Assembly: GCA_902461935.1 (NCBI GenBank) | Contig: CABPZP010000002.1 | Coordinates: forward strand, 1 to 64,000 | Reading direction: 5' to 3' | Length of the DNA: 64,000 nucleotides | Origin: Merdicola sp905200315 | Lineage (GTDB): Bacteria; Bacillota; Clostridia; TANB77; CAG-508 | Shown here: positions 52,897-61,561 of the stretch, piece after piece | Layout: each line of letters begins with the position of its first letter | How positions within the stretch are numbered: the stretch's first letter is position 1 | Notes under the pieces: model-generated | Databases searched by the model: none | What the model was told of the DNA's origin: nothing | Seen by the model: the letters and a program-made list of their open reading frames with translations, nothing else | Position numbers and translations under genes: made by a program

Positions 52897-55026
52897 ATGG
52901 ATAAAAACGTAAGAGAAAATATAGAAATATACAAAACATATGCTTTAAATAATAAAAACAAATTAACATCAAACATTCAAATATCCAATATCAAAACTCA
53001 AACATCTAACCTCGGATTTCCAACCTCCAATACTGCAATCACATTGGTAGCTTTGGTAATCACCATAATTGTTCTATTAATTCTTGCTGGAATAACCATA
53101 AATATGGTAGTAGGAGAAAATGGAATATTTGCCAAAGCAACTAATGCAAAAAATAAAACAGAAGTAGCGCAATACGAGGAAGAATTAAGAATGTGTGTAT
53201 TAGAATTGCAGGCAGATGAAGCCACAAATGGAACAACATTTAATATGGAAACAATAAAAAATAAATTTGAAGAGAAAGTAAAAAAAACAGAAAATACAGA
53301 TGATATAGAATTTCCAATAACAAAGAGCGAAACAAGATTAGATGGAATTTATAAAGGTTATGAATTTTATATAGACGAAAAATATGTAGTACATATAGGA
53401 GAAAAAACAACAGGAATACGAATACTAACAAATATAGAACCAACAGGCTGGACAAAAGGACCAGTAAAAGTAAATATAACAATAAAAAGCAATAATGGAC
53501 TAGCAAAAATAAAACCAGAAAACGAAGAAGAAATAGACGTAGGCGGAAAAACAGAATATGTAATAACAAAAGAAAATATAACACAAAATACAACATTCAA
53601 ATATGAAGTAACAGATAATCAAGGAACTACGACAAACAAAACAATAGATATAAAAAATATAGATACAAATGCACCTACAAAATGCGAAATAGAAAGAATA
53701 GAAAACACAGAAGAAGGCTTAAAAATAACAGTAAATGCGGAAGATGAAGAAAGTGGAATAGAAAAAATAGAATACCATGTAATAGATGGAGATAATAAAG
53801 AAGAAATATATACAACAAATGTAATAAATAATTTGTCTGGAACTCAATATAGTATATATGTAGTAGCATATGATAAAGCCGGAAATAAAAAACAAACGGA
53901 AAAAATAAATGTAAAAGTAACAAGGAAATATGAAGATATAGAAGCAGGAGAAAATGCAACATTTGCAATAGATAAAAAAGGAGATTTATGGTATTCAGGT
54001 TTTTCAAGTCATGGAGATCCAAATGGAAAAGGAAGTTTGAGCTCAACTCAATTTACAAAAATGATAGAAGGGAAAAATCTAAAAGAAATAAAATGTGGAA
54101 TAAGGGATGATCACTTTTTTGCTTTGGATAATGAAAATAATTTATATGCATGGGGACATAATACTTATGGACAAATAGGAAATGGAATAAAAAATAATGC
54201 AAATTATGAAATTACAGAAATAAAAACAGATGGAAAATTATTTAAAGAAGTTGCTAACCAAGATACATTATCAAGAGCAATAGATGAAGATGGCAATATA
54301 TGGGTATGGGGAGCCAGAACATTGGGAAATGGAACGAATGGAACTACAGGCACTCCAATAAAATTAAATGTGAATACAACATTTAAGAAAATAAGTGCAG
54401 GAGGTACTTCAACTAATGCTTGGAATTGTACAATTGCAATAGATATAAATGGAAATCTGTGGTCATGGGGAAATAATTCATGGGGACAGTTAGGATTAGA
54501 AAAAAGTGTTAAGGAAAGCTTGGTACCTCAAGAAATAAATACAGAAAATACAAAATTTAAAGAAATATCAGCGGGAGAATACCACGTACTTGCAATAGAT
54601 GAAAGTGGAAATATATGGTCTTGGGGAGATAATAGTTATACACAACTTGGAAGAATACTAGAAGGTACTGAGAAACAGAGTAATGTTCCAACTATGTTAA
54701 ATACAAATGGTATAAAATTTTCGCAGGTTTCTGCAGGAGAATATCAGTCATTAGCAATAGATATAGATGGAAATCTGTGGTCATGGGGAGACAATTCTCG
54801 TGGACAAATAGGACAAGAAAAAAATAAAAAAATTGCAATTCCAACGAAAGTTGAAACAGAAAGTGCAAAAGGAGTAAAATTCAAAAAAATATCAGCTGGA
54901 AATAATCATAGTGTTGCATTAGATGAGGATGGGAATATTTGGGCTTGTGGAGATTGTGGTAACGGAAAATTGTCTAATGGCTATACTAGTGGATATAAGA
55001 ATACTTTTGAAATGATTGGAATATAA
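52897..55026 (+). CDS. pilin-like N-terminus fused to Ig-like and RCC1 beta-propeller domains
   Basis: 709 residues, SD AAGGAGAG. Residues about 46-70 (AITLVALVITIIVLLILAGI) followed by MVVGENGIFAKATNAKNKTEVAQYEEELRMCVLELQ match the N-terminal helix of clostridial type IV pilin-like proteins, but the residue before ITL is Ala, not Gly, and a 45-residue leader precedes it. About 175-345 contain Ig-like/Big repeats. From about 350 RCC1-type repeats (LWSWGNNSWGQLGL, IWSWGDNSYTQLG) form a propeller. I infer an exported, membrane- or pilus-attached adhesin. The pil operon is about 40 kb away. Confidence 0.8.
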   Translation: MDKNVRENIEIYKTYALNNKNKLTSNIQISNIKTQTSNLGFPTSNTAITLVALVITIIVLLILAGITINMVVGENGIFAKATNAKNKTEVAQYEEELRMCVLELQADEATNGTTFNMETIKNKFEEKVKKTENTDDIEFPITKSETRLDGIYKGYEFYIDEKYVVHIGEKTTGIRILTNIEPTGWTKGPVKVNITIKSNNGLAKIKPENEEEIDVGGKTEYVITKENITQNTTFKYEVTDNQGTTTNKTIDIKNIDTNAPTKCEIERIENTEEGLKITVNAEDEESGIEKIEYHVIDGDNKEEIYTTNVINNLSGTQYSIYVVAYDKAGNKKQTEKINVKVTRKYEDIEAGENATFAIDKKGDLWYSGFSSHGDPNGKGSLSSTQFTKMIEGKNLKEIKCGIRDDHFFALDNENNLYAWGHNTYGQIGNGIKNNANYEITEIKTDGKLFKEVANQDTLSRAIDEDGNIWVWGARTLGNGTNGTTGTPIKLNVNTTFKKISAGGTSTNAWNCTIAIDINGNLWSWGNNSWGQLGLEKSVKESLVPQEINTENTKFKEISAGEYHVLAIDESGNIWSWGDNSYTQLGRILEGTEKQSNVPTMLNTNGIKFSQVSAGEYQSLAIDIDGNLWSWGDNSRGQIGQEKNKKIAIPTKVETESAKGVKFKKISAGNNHSVALDEDGNIWACGDCGNGKLSNGYTSGYKNTFEMIGI

Positions 55027-55130
55027 AATTAAAAATAAATTAAAAAATTATTAAAGTCATAAATTTATGGAAAAAGCAATGAGCATTGTTAAGGCAAAGC
55101 TACTTACATTTAAAAAAATATCATAAATAA

Positions 55131-55167
55131 AACTCCTTTTTAATATTATTTAAAAAGGAGTTTTTAT
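55131..55167 (+). promoter_or_regulatory. hairpin whose 3' arm contains the SD of the cysteine desulfurase gene
   Basis: Perfect 13-bp stem (55131-55143 with 55150-55162). The 3' arm carries AAAGGAG and is followed by TTTTT then ATTATG. It looks like a terminator of the upstream gene and at the same time hides the SD of the next one. Confidence 0.7.
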
Positions 55168-55168
55168 T

Positions 55169-56311
55169 ATGAAAATAAGATATTTTGACCATGCTGCTAC
55201 AACGGCAGTAAAAGAAGAAGTTTTAAAAGAAATGATACCATATTATTGCATAGAATATGGCAATGCTTCTTCTTTATATAGTATTGGTAGAAAAAGTAGA
55301 AAAATTTTAGAAAATTCAAGAGAAAAGGTTGCAAGAGTTTTAAATTGCAAACCAAAGGAAATTTATTTTACTTCATGTGGAAGTGAAAGTGATAATCTAG
55401 CTATAAAAGGTATTGCAAGAAAACACAAAAATAAAGGAAAACATATTATAACAACAAAAATTGAGCATCCAGCTGTATTAAATACATGTAAAAGTTTAGA
55501 AAAAGATGGTTTTGTTGTTACATATCTTGGAGTAGATAAAGATGGTTTTATAAGTTTGGAAGAGTTAAAAAATAGCATTAGAGAAGATACAATTTTAATA
55601 AGTATAATGTTTGCAAATAATGAAATAGGAACTATAGAACCAATAAAAAAAATTGGAAGAATTGCAAAAGAAAAGGGAGTTATTTTTCATACAGATTGTG
55701 TTCAAGCTGTTGGAAATGTAAAAATAGATGTTAAAGAATTAGGAATAGATTTACTTTCACTTTCAAGTCATAAATTTTATGGACCAAAGGGAGTAGGGGC
55801 AATATATATTAATGAAAATGTAGAATTTGAGAAAATACAAGATGGAGGACACCAAGAAAAAAATAAAAGAGCAGGAACAGAAAATATAGCAGGAATTGTA
55901 GGTTTAGCAAAAGCAATAGAATTGGCAGATAAGAATTTGGAAAAATATAATAATAAATTAATAAATTTAAGAGATTTCTACTTTGATGAAATAACAAAAA
56001 ATATACCCAATGTAAAAATAAATGGAAGTAAAGAAAAAAGGTTACCAGGAAATGCAAATGTATCTTTTAAAAACATAAATGGAGAACAATTATTATTAGA
56101 ATTAGATAGTTTAGGAATATGTGCTTCAAGTGGCTCTGCATGCACTTCAGGGCAAAGTGAACCATCACACGTATTAACTGCAATAGGATTAAATGCAGAA
56201 TACATACAAGGCTCACTTAGAACTACATTTGGAGAAGAAAATACAAAAGAAGATGTAGAATTTCTAATAAAATCTATAATTGAAATAACAAATAAAATAG
56301 GAAAAAAATAA
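55169..56311 (+). CDS. cysteine desulfurase (NifS/IscS family)
   Basis: 380 residues. PLP enzyme that mobilises sulfur from cysteine for Fe-S clusters or tRNA thiolation. The N-terminus is YFDHAATTAVKEEVL, the PLP Lys lies in LSSHKFYGPKGVG, and the mobile catalytic Cys is in SSGSACTSGQSEPSH. The short Cys loop fits NifS/IscS (group I). No iscU gene is adjacent. Start ATG 55169 uses the hairpin-embedded SD. Confidence 0.93.
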   Translation: MKIRYFDHAATTAVKEEVLKEMIPYYCIEYGNASSLYSIGRKSRKILENSREKVARVLNCKPKEIYFTSCGSESDNLAIKGIARKHKNKGKHIITTKIEHPAVLNTCKSLEKDGFVVTYLGVDKDGFISLEELKNSIREDTILISIMFANNEIGTIEPIKKIGRIAKEKGVIFHTDCVQAVGNVKIDVKELGIDLLSLSSHKFYGPKGVGAIYINENVEFEKIQDGGHQEKNKRAGTENIAGIVGLAKAIELADKNLEKYNNKLINLRDFYFDEITKNIPNVKINGSKEKRLPGNANVSFKNINGEQLLLELDSLGICASSGSACTSGQSEPSHVLTAIGLNAEYIQGSLRTTFGEENTKEDVEFLIKSIIEITNKIGKK

Positions 56312-56368
56312 TGAGTATAAAATATAAAAACAGAAGAATGATAATATTCATTCTTCTGCTTGATGTAA

Positions 56369-57031
56369 TTAAGATAAAGTAAATCCAATTCTAGAAAGAC
56401 TTTCTTCAATTTCGGTTCTGCATTCTCTAGAAAGTTCGTAAAGTATTAAAGTATTTTCTAAACACAAATCTTCAATAGTATTGATTCCTTTCCTTTTTAA
56501 AATATTATAGCTTTTTGTTGAAATATTGAGTTTAGAAATTGGATCTTTAAGTGAAATTTGATTTCTCTTTAAATTTTTTAATTCATTTCTAATATTTTTT
56601 TGCTTTACTTCTAATTCCATAGAATAATTGGTTAAATATTTTTCATAATACAAAATTTTTCTGAACTTTTGTAAGGTTGATGGATGTCTCAATCTTTTTA
56701 AAAGTTCTGCTTCAGTTTTACATGTTCTTTTGGAAAGCTTTATTCCAAGTTCAGTTGCAGTTTTTTTAGAACTTTTGTAACCTAAAAGACAAAATTCTGA
56801 AATTATAATCCGCTGTTCCTGATCTGTAAAGGTGCTAATTATATTAGATGTAATATTTTTTAGTTCATTATAGTCACATTTATCAAATTTTGCACTTTCA
56901 ATGGTGTCTTTTCTAAATATTGCTAACATTAAGCAACTAAGCCCAATAGCAATATTTTTCTCTTTTTCCGATATGAATAACTTATTTTTATAAATCATAA
57001 GTTTTTCTTCGGTAAAAGCTTTTCTGTTCAT
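56369..57031 (-). CDS. sigma-region-4-like / RNA polymerase alpha-CTD-like protein
   Basis: 220 residues, SD AAGGAGG. The middle (about 60-125) resembles a sigma-70 region 4 helix-turn-helix, with TEAELLKRLRHPSTLQKFR like the sigma 4.2 end. The C-terminal 65 residues (DPISKLNISTKSYNILKRKGINTIEDLCLENTLILYELSRECRTEIEE is the region) match the alpha-CTD helix-hairpin-helix pattern that contacts UP elements and activators. No catalytic domain. I infer a transcription-associated DNA-binding protein; the combination is unusual. AT-rich leader upstream. Confidence 0.7.
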   Translation of the reverse strand: MNRKAFTEEKLMIYKNKLFISEKEKNIAIGLSCLMLAIFRKDTIESAKFDKCDYNELKNITSNIISTFTDQEQRIIISEFCLLGYKSSKKTATELGIKLSKRTCKTEAELLKRLRHPSTLQKFRKILYYEKYLTNYSMELEVKQKNIRNELKNLKRNQISLKDPISKLNISTKSYNILKRKGINTIEDLCLENTLILYELSRECRTEIEESLSRIGFTLS

Positions 57032-57194
57032 AGTAGTACCTCCTTGATAATATTATTTTATTGCACAGTAAGTTACAATTATTATGAATACAATTACTCT
57101 CCTTTCATTTTAGTAACATCAATTTTATAAAGGCAAAAAGCCTAAAACAATTGTATTTTATCATAGTTCACATAAAAATAAAAGCTTTAAATAA

Positions 57195-57230
57195 AAAAAA
57201 CGGTGTAATTTTTTATTTACACCGTTTTTT
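57195..57230. terminator. terminator of the NfeD-stomatin operon
   Basis: Perfect 14-bp stem AAAAAACGGTGTAA/TTACACCGTTTTTT, T-runs on both strands, just after the stomatin stop. Confidence 0.85.
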
Positions 57231-57234
57231 GAAC

Positions 57235-58149
57235 TTATTTATCCTTTTTATCAACTAAAATTTCTTTTGCTGCACCTAAGCTTGAAAGAGCTTGTGTTGC
57301 TTCAAAAGGAATGAATACTTTGTTGGCTTCTCCTTTTGCAATTTCTTCTAGAGCTTCTAAAGATTTTAATTGTACTAGTTTTTCATCTGGATCAGATTTC
57401 TTAATTGCATCATAAATCATTTTTACTTCTTTAGCTTTAGCTTCTGCTATTTTTTGAATTGCTTCTGCTTCACCGGCAGCTCTTCTTATTTGAGCCTCTT
57501 TATCTGCTTCAGCTTCTAATATTGCAGCTTCTTTTTTACCTTCTGCTAATGTAACTGCAGATTGTTTTTCACCTTCTGCTTGTAAAATTAATGCTCTTTT
57601 ATTTCTTTCTGCATTCATTTGTTTTTCCATTGCATCTCTAATGTCTGCAGGTGGATTAATGTCTTTAATTTCAACTCTGTCTATTTTACATCCCCATTTG
57701 TCTGTTGCTTCGTCTAGAATAACTCTTAATTTTTGGTTAATACCATCTCTTGAACTAAATGTTTCATCTAAGTCCATTTTACCAACAATATCACGAATTG
57801 TTGTAATTGCTAAATATTCAATACCCTTTTTCAAAGATTGAATTTCGTACACTGCTTTAGCAGGATCTGTTATTTGATAGAAAACAACAGTATCTATAGT
57901 AATTGTAACATTATCTTTAGTAATAACTCCTTGTGGTGGAATGTCCATTGTTTGTTGTTTTAAACTAACAACACTACGAACTCTGTCCATAAATGGAACG
58001 ATAATTGTAAGACCAGCATCAGCTACTTTATGAAATTTACCTAATCTTTCTATAATGTATACTTCAGATTGTTTTACAACTTTAATTGTTTTATATGCTA
58101 TGAATAAAATTATTAATAATAAAATAATTAAAAACCACATAACATACAC
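57235..58149 (-). CDS. SPFH/stomatin-like membrane protein (QmcA type)
   Basis: 304 residues. N-terminal membrane helix (about 2-20), then a Band 7/SPFH domain (VYIIERLGKFHKVADAGLTIIVPFMDRVR, IDTVVFYQITDPAKAVY), a coiled-coil rich in Ala/Glu/Lys and a C-terminal oligomerisation part. Stomatins scaffold membrane microdomains and partner with NfeD proteases-like proteins; the nfeD gene is directly upstream, in the same operon. SD AAGGAGG. Confidence 0.92.
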   Translation of the reverse strand: MYVMWFLIILLLIILFIAYKTIKVVKQSEVYIIERLGKFHKVADAGLTIIVPFMDRVRSVVSLKQQTMDIPPQGVITKDNVTITIDTVVFYQITDPAKAVYEIQSLKKGIEYLAITTIRDIVGKMDLDETFSSRDGINQKLRVILDEATDKWGCKIDRVEIKDINPPADIRDAMEKQMNAERNKRALILQAEGEKQSAVTLAEGKKEAAILEAEADKEAQIRRAAGEAEAIQKIAEAKAKEVKMIYDAIKKSDPDEKLVQLKSLEALEEIAKGEANKVFIPFEATQALSSLGAAKEILVDKKDK

Positions 58150-58172
58150 CTCCTTAAAAATTTTAAAATCAA

Positions 58173-58616
58173 TTAATTTTTTGTGGTAGTTTTAATTGTT
58201 TTTACTAAAACTTTAACACCATCAATTGAAAGGATTTCAACTTTGCTATCTTTTGGTATTATTTCGTTGTTATCTGTTTTGGCTGACCAAATTTCTCCAC
58301 CAATTTTTATTTGACCTTTTCCATTTATAGAATCAATATCTTCTGTAACAATAGCTTCTTTTCCGATAATTGAAAAAGCATTTGTTTTTTTAGAATCTTT
58401 TTCAGAAGAGTATTTATTAATAAAAGGTCTAGTTAAAAACATAAGTAATGTAGAACTAATAAGGAAAACAGCAGATTGAATTATAATACTATCTGTTATA
58501 AAGCTTGTAATTAAAGCTAAAAGAGCCCCAACAGCAAACCAGAAAACTAAAAATCCAACAGTTACTGCTTCAATAGCTAAACAAATACCAGAAACTATTA
58601 ACCAAAATTTCCACAT
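58173..58616 (-). CDS. NfeD-like membrane protein
   Basis: 147 residues. Three to four membrane helices in the first 85 residues, then the NfeD C-terminal OB-fold (GKEAIVTEDIDSINGKGQIKIGGEIWSAKTD). This is the short form without the ClpP-like protease domain. First gene of the pair with stomatin. SD AAAGGAG. Confidence 0.9.
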   Translation of the reverse strand: MWKFWLIVSGICLAIEAVTVGFLVFWFAVGALLALITSFITDSIIIQSAVFLISSTLLMFLTRPFINKYSSEKDSKKTNAFSIIGKEAIVTEDIDSINGKGQIKIGGEIWSAKTDNNEIIPKDSKVEILSIDGVKVLVKTIKTTTKN

Positions 58617-58745
58617 AATGTTAATCTCCTTTTTACAACATTAATCTTATTATACTATAAAATAAGGGAAAAATAAAGAGAAATTTTAAAATTTAAAGTT
58701 AAGATAAAAAATGCTTGAATTTTCTTTATAAATATAGTATAACAA

Positions 58746-58788
58746 AAACATATTGTAAACAAAAAATTTACAATATGTTTATTTTTTT
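58746..58788 (+). terminator. hairpin terminator in the gap before the second RAYT remnant
   Basis: 14-bp stem AAACATATTGTAAA/TTTACAATATGTTT followed by ATTTTTTT. The rest of the 326-bp gap 58617-58942 holds a good SD-like AAAGGAGGTAAAA at about 58854 with no ORF after it, and nothing else recognisable. Confidence 0.6.
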
Positions 58789-59079
58789 CAAACAAATTTA
58801 TTTCAATGTGATTTTTATTCTAAAAAATCCAAATGAAAAACAAATCTAAATGAAAGGAGGTAAAACAGAAACAAACAGGTAAAAATTATAACAAAATCTT
58901 GAATAAGAAAATACAAATTGTTATAATAAAGAAAGGAAATTTTTGAAATTAAAAAAAAATATTAGATTAAAAAATTATGATTATTCAAAAGAAGAATATT
59001 ATTACATAACAATATGCATAAAAAATAGAAAAGAATTATTATCAAAAATTATAGTTTGCAACGAAAATAAATTAATAAA

Positions 59080-59107
59080 TGTAGGGGCGGACGTCTCTGT
59101 CCGCCCG
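59080..59107 (+). repeat. REP-like hairpin inside the RAYT remnant
   Basis: TGTAGGGGCGGACGTCTCTG..., read through in frame as VGADVSVRP. Confidence 0.85.
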
Positions 59108-59157
59108 AAACAAAATAAAAATAACATTAAAATATTTAACAAACATAAATTAGACGT

Positions 59158-59185
59158 TGTAGGGGTCGGCGTCCCCGACGACCCG
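59158..59185 (+). repeat. REP-like hairpin inside the RAYT remnant
   Basis: TGTAGGGGTCGGCGTCCCCG..., read as VGVGVPDDP before the frame is lost. Confidence 0.85.
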
Positions 59186-59336
59186 AAAAAATACATATTA
59201 AATTAACAACATATGGAGAAATTATAGAAAAACAAATAAAAGAAATAAATAATATTTACAAAAATATAAAAATAGAAAATTATATAATAATGCCAAATCA
59301 TGTGCATATGATTATAGAATTAGCAAGACAAGAAAA

Positions 59337-59364
59337 CGGGTCGTCGAGGACGCCGACCCCTACA
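59337..59364 (-). repeat. REP-like hairpin, inverted orientation
   Basis: Reverse complement reads TGTAGGGGTCGGCGTCCTCG.... The only clear copy on the minus strand; in frame as SSRTPTPT before KWIRGE. Confidence 0.85.
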
Positions 59365-59392
59365 AAATGGATTCGAGGAGAGTGAAGAAAAA

Positions 59393-59677
59393 ATGGCAGA
59401 GAAGAAAAATAAAACCTTAGAAAAAGCAAGAAAAGAAATGACATATCTAACAGGAGATGAAGAAATAAGAAGACTAGCAGAACTAAGAGAAAAATGGGAG
59501 ATGGATTGGAATAGCTCTATGGATTATTCAAAAAAAGAAGGAATAAAAGAGGGTGTAACCGAAGGAAGAAAAAAAGAAAGACTAGAAAATGCAAAAAAAA
59601 TGAAAGAAGAGAAAATACCAACAGAAACAATCATGAAAATAACAGGTTTAACAAAAGAAAAAGTAGAAAAGCTATAA
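59393..59677 (+). CDS. stand-alone Rpn-family C-terminal tail protein
   Basis: 94 residues, intact from ATG 59393, with AGAG/GGAG about 10 nt upstream inside the RAYT end. The sequence EEIRRLAELREKWEMDWNSS...KEGIKEGVTEGRKKERLENAKKMKEEKIPTETIMKITGLTKEKVEKL is the helical tail of Rpn/PD-(D/E)XK putative transposases. The nuclease domain is absent. It follows RAYT debris exactly as the degraded tail at 18066. Possibly an expressed small protein, possibly debris. Confidence 0.6.
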   Translation: MAEKKNKTLEKARKEMTYLTGDEEIRRLAELREKWEMDWNSSMDYSKKEGIKEGVTEGRKKERLENAKKMKEEKIPTETIMKITGLTKEKVEKL

Positions 59678-59826
59678 AACTATTTAAATTATAAAAAATA
59701 TAATATAAATTTAACTACAAAATTTAAATAAAAAACGCTTGAAAAATTTAACTAAATATTATATAAATAAAACATATTGTGAAAATAATATGTTTTATTT
59801 TTTAGCAAATAAAAGAGGAGATTCAA

Positions 59827-61512
59827 ATGAGAAGAGATAAAAGAGAAGCATCAAACAAAAGAGGAAAAATAATAAAAATAATAGTACTAATAATTATAAT
59901 TATACTTATGGCTTTATTAGTATGGCTTAAAGCACCAGATTATTATGTTAAAGAAGTTAAAGGCAAAACAAACTTAGTAATAAATAACAACAATGTTACA
60001 TCAAAAATGAAAGATGATGTTTATATTGATAGCAAAGGAGTAATATATTTATCTATAAACGATGTAAAAAATTACTTTGATAAATATATTAATTACGATG
60101 AAAGTTCAAATAGATTAATTACAACTTCGGATACAAAAATAGCAACATTAATTAAAGATAAAAAAAATATAGATATTAATGGTGCAACAGTAAGTATTGC
60201 AAGCACAGTAATTGAAAAAGATGGAAAAATATATATTCCATTTTCAGAACTTGCACAAAATGTGTATAACGTTGAAATTGAACACAAAGAATCCACAGAT
60301 AGAGTTGTTATAGATTCTTTAGATAGAGAATTAAAAAAAGCTGATAGCAAGAAAAATATAAAAGTAAAATATAAAGCAAAGAAATTTTCTAAAACACTAG
60401 CAAAAGTAAAACAAGGAGAAAAAGTAGTTGTTATTTCTCAAGATGATAAATGGAGTAAAATAAGAACAGAAAACGGCATTGTAGGATATGTAAAAAATAA
60501 AACAATTGCAAATTTAACTTATGTTAGAGAAAACATGGAAGAAACAAAACAAATAAATGGAAAAGTAAATTTAGTTTGGGATTATTATTCAGAATATGCA
60601 AAAGCTCCAAATAGAAATGAAGAAAATATAGAAGCTGTTAATGTATTTTCACCATCATTTTTCTATCTTGAGAAAGGTAGCGATGGAAAAGTTTCAGAAA
60701 ATGTAAATCAAGAAGGTAAAGATTATGTGGAATGGGCACATAATAATGGATTTAAAGTATGGCCAATGGTTTCTAATAACTCATATTTAACAACAACAGA
60801 AGGGATTTTAAATGATTACACAAAAAGAAGAAAATTAGAAGATGAAATAGTTAGAGTGGCAGAAGAATATAATGTTGACGGTATAAACTTAGATTTTGAA
60901 AATATGAATAAAGCAGATAAAGATATGTATTCTAGATTAGTTATAGAACTTGCTCCAAGGTTAAAAGATTTAGGGAAAACTTTAACTGTAGATGTAACAG
61001 CACCAGATGGCTCTGAAACATGGTCATTATGTTTCGATAGAGATGTTATTGCAGATGTTTCAGACTATATAGTATTTATGGCATATGACCAATATGGAAC
61101 AGGAGGAAATAAAGAAGGAACAACAGCAGGATATAACTGGGTTGAAAATAATGTAAAAAAATTTATAGGACAAGAAGCAGTAGCAAAAGAAAAAATAATA
61201 TTAGGAATACCTTTATATACAAGATTATGGAAAGAAGATAATGGGAAAATAACAAGTAAAGTTGTTAATGTTAAAGATGTAGATAATACTATTCCAAACG
61301 ATGTTCAAAAGAAATGGGACGATGAACTTAAACAAAACTATGTTGAATATACAGAAGGAAGTGCAACCTACAAAATGTGGATTGAAGATGAAAAATCTAT
61401 AACAGAAAAAATTGGATTAGCAAAAAAATACGATTTAGCAGGAATTGCATTTTGGGAAAAAGATAGAGAATATGAAGGATTCTGGCAATTTGTTGCAAAT
61501 GAATATAAATAA
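59827..61512 (+). CDS. exported GH18-type glycosidase (YaaH/SleL-like) with Cu-amine-oxidase-N-like and SH3b domains
   Basis: 561 residues, SD AAGAGGAG. N-terminal membrane helix (about 18-36, uncleaved anchor likely). About 45-165 resembles a copper-amine-oxidase N-like wall-binding domain, about 175-235 an SH3b domain (VKQGEKVVVISQDDKWSKIRTENGIVGYV). From about 245 follows a GH18 barrel with catalytic motif DGINLDFE and acid Glu358. Homologues cleave N-acetylglucosamine linkages in spore cortex or cell wall peptidoglycan. A small AT-rich hairpin (59769-59796) lies upstream. Confidence 0.9.
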   Translation: MRRDKREASNKRGKIIKIIVLIIIIILMALLVWLKAPDYYVKEVKGKTNLVINNNNVTSKMKDDVYIDSKGVIYLSINDVKNYFDKYINYDESSNRLITTSDTKIATLIKDKKNIDINGATVSIASTVIEKDGKIYIPFSELAQNVYNVEIEHKESTDRVVIDSLDRELKKADSKKNIKVKYKAKKFSKTLAKVKQGEKVVVISQDDKWSKIRTENGIVGYVKNKTIANLTYVRENMEETKQINGKVNLVWDYYSEYAKAPNRNEENIEAVNVFSPSFFYLEKGSDGKVSENVNQEGKDYVEWAHNNGFKVWPMVSNNSYLTTTEGILNDYTKRRKLEDEIVRVAEEYNVDGINLDFENMNKADKDMYSRLVIELAPRLKDLGKTLTVDVTAPDGSETWSLCFDRDVIADVSDYIVFMAYDQYGTGGNKEGTTAGYNWVENNVKKFIGQEAVAKEKIILGIPLYTRLWKEDNGKITSKVVNVKDVDNTIPNDVQKKWDDELKQNYVEYTEGSATYKMWIEDEKSITEKIGLAKKYDLAGIAFWEKDREYEGFWQFVANEYK

Positions 61513-61522
61513 TTATTAATAA

Positions 61523-61560
61523 AAAACACTTATGTAACATACAATTACATAGGTGTTTTT
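61523..61560 (+). promoter_or_regulatory. terminator hairpin whose 3' arm supplies the SD of the next gene
   Basis: Stem AAAACAC.TATGTA/TACATA.GTGTTTT (61523-61536 with 61546-61559, one wobble) then T-run. AGGTG in the 3' arm (61551-61555) is 6 nt before ATG 61562. Confidence 0.7.
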
Positions 61561-61561
61561 T

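Larger units (their letters stand above)
58943..59385 (+). pseudogene. RAYT (Y1 transposase) remnant, N-terminal and HUH part, carrying three REPs
   Basis: TTG start 58943 with GAAAGGAAA. The reading RLKNYDYSKEEYYYITICIKNRKELLSKI is the Y1 transposase N-terminus. Two REPs interrupt it. A shifted frame then gives TTYGEIIEKQIKEINNIYKNIKIENY and the catalytic HUH motif MPNHVHMIIELARQ, then a third REP (inverted) and a terminal KWIRGE. The catalytic Tyr helix present at the 17.9-kb locus has been replaced or deleted here. Not functional as it stands. Confidence 0.75.
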
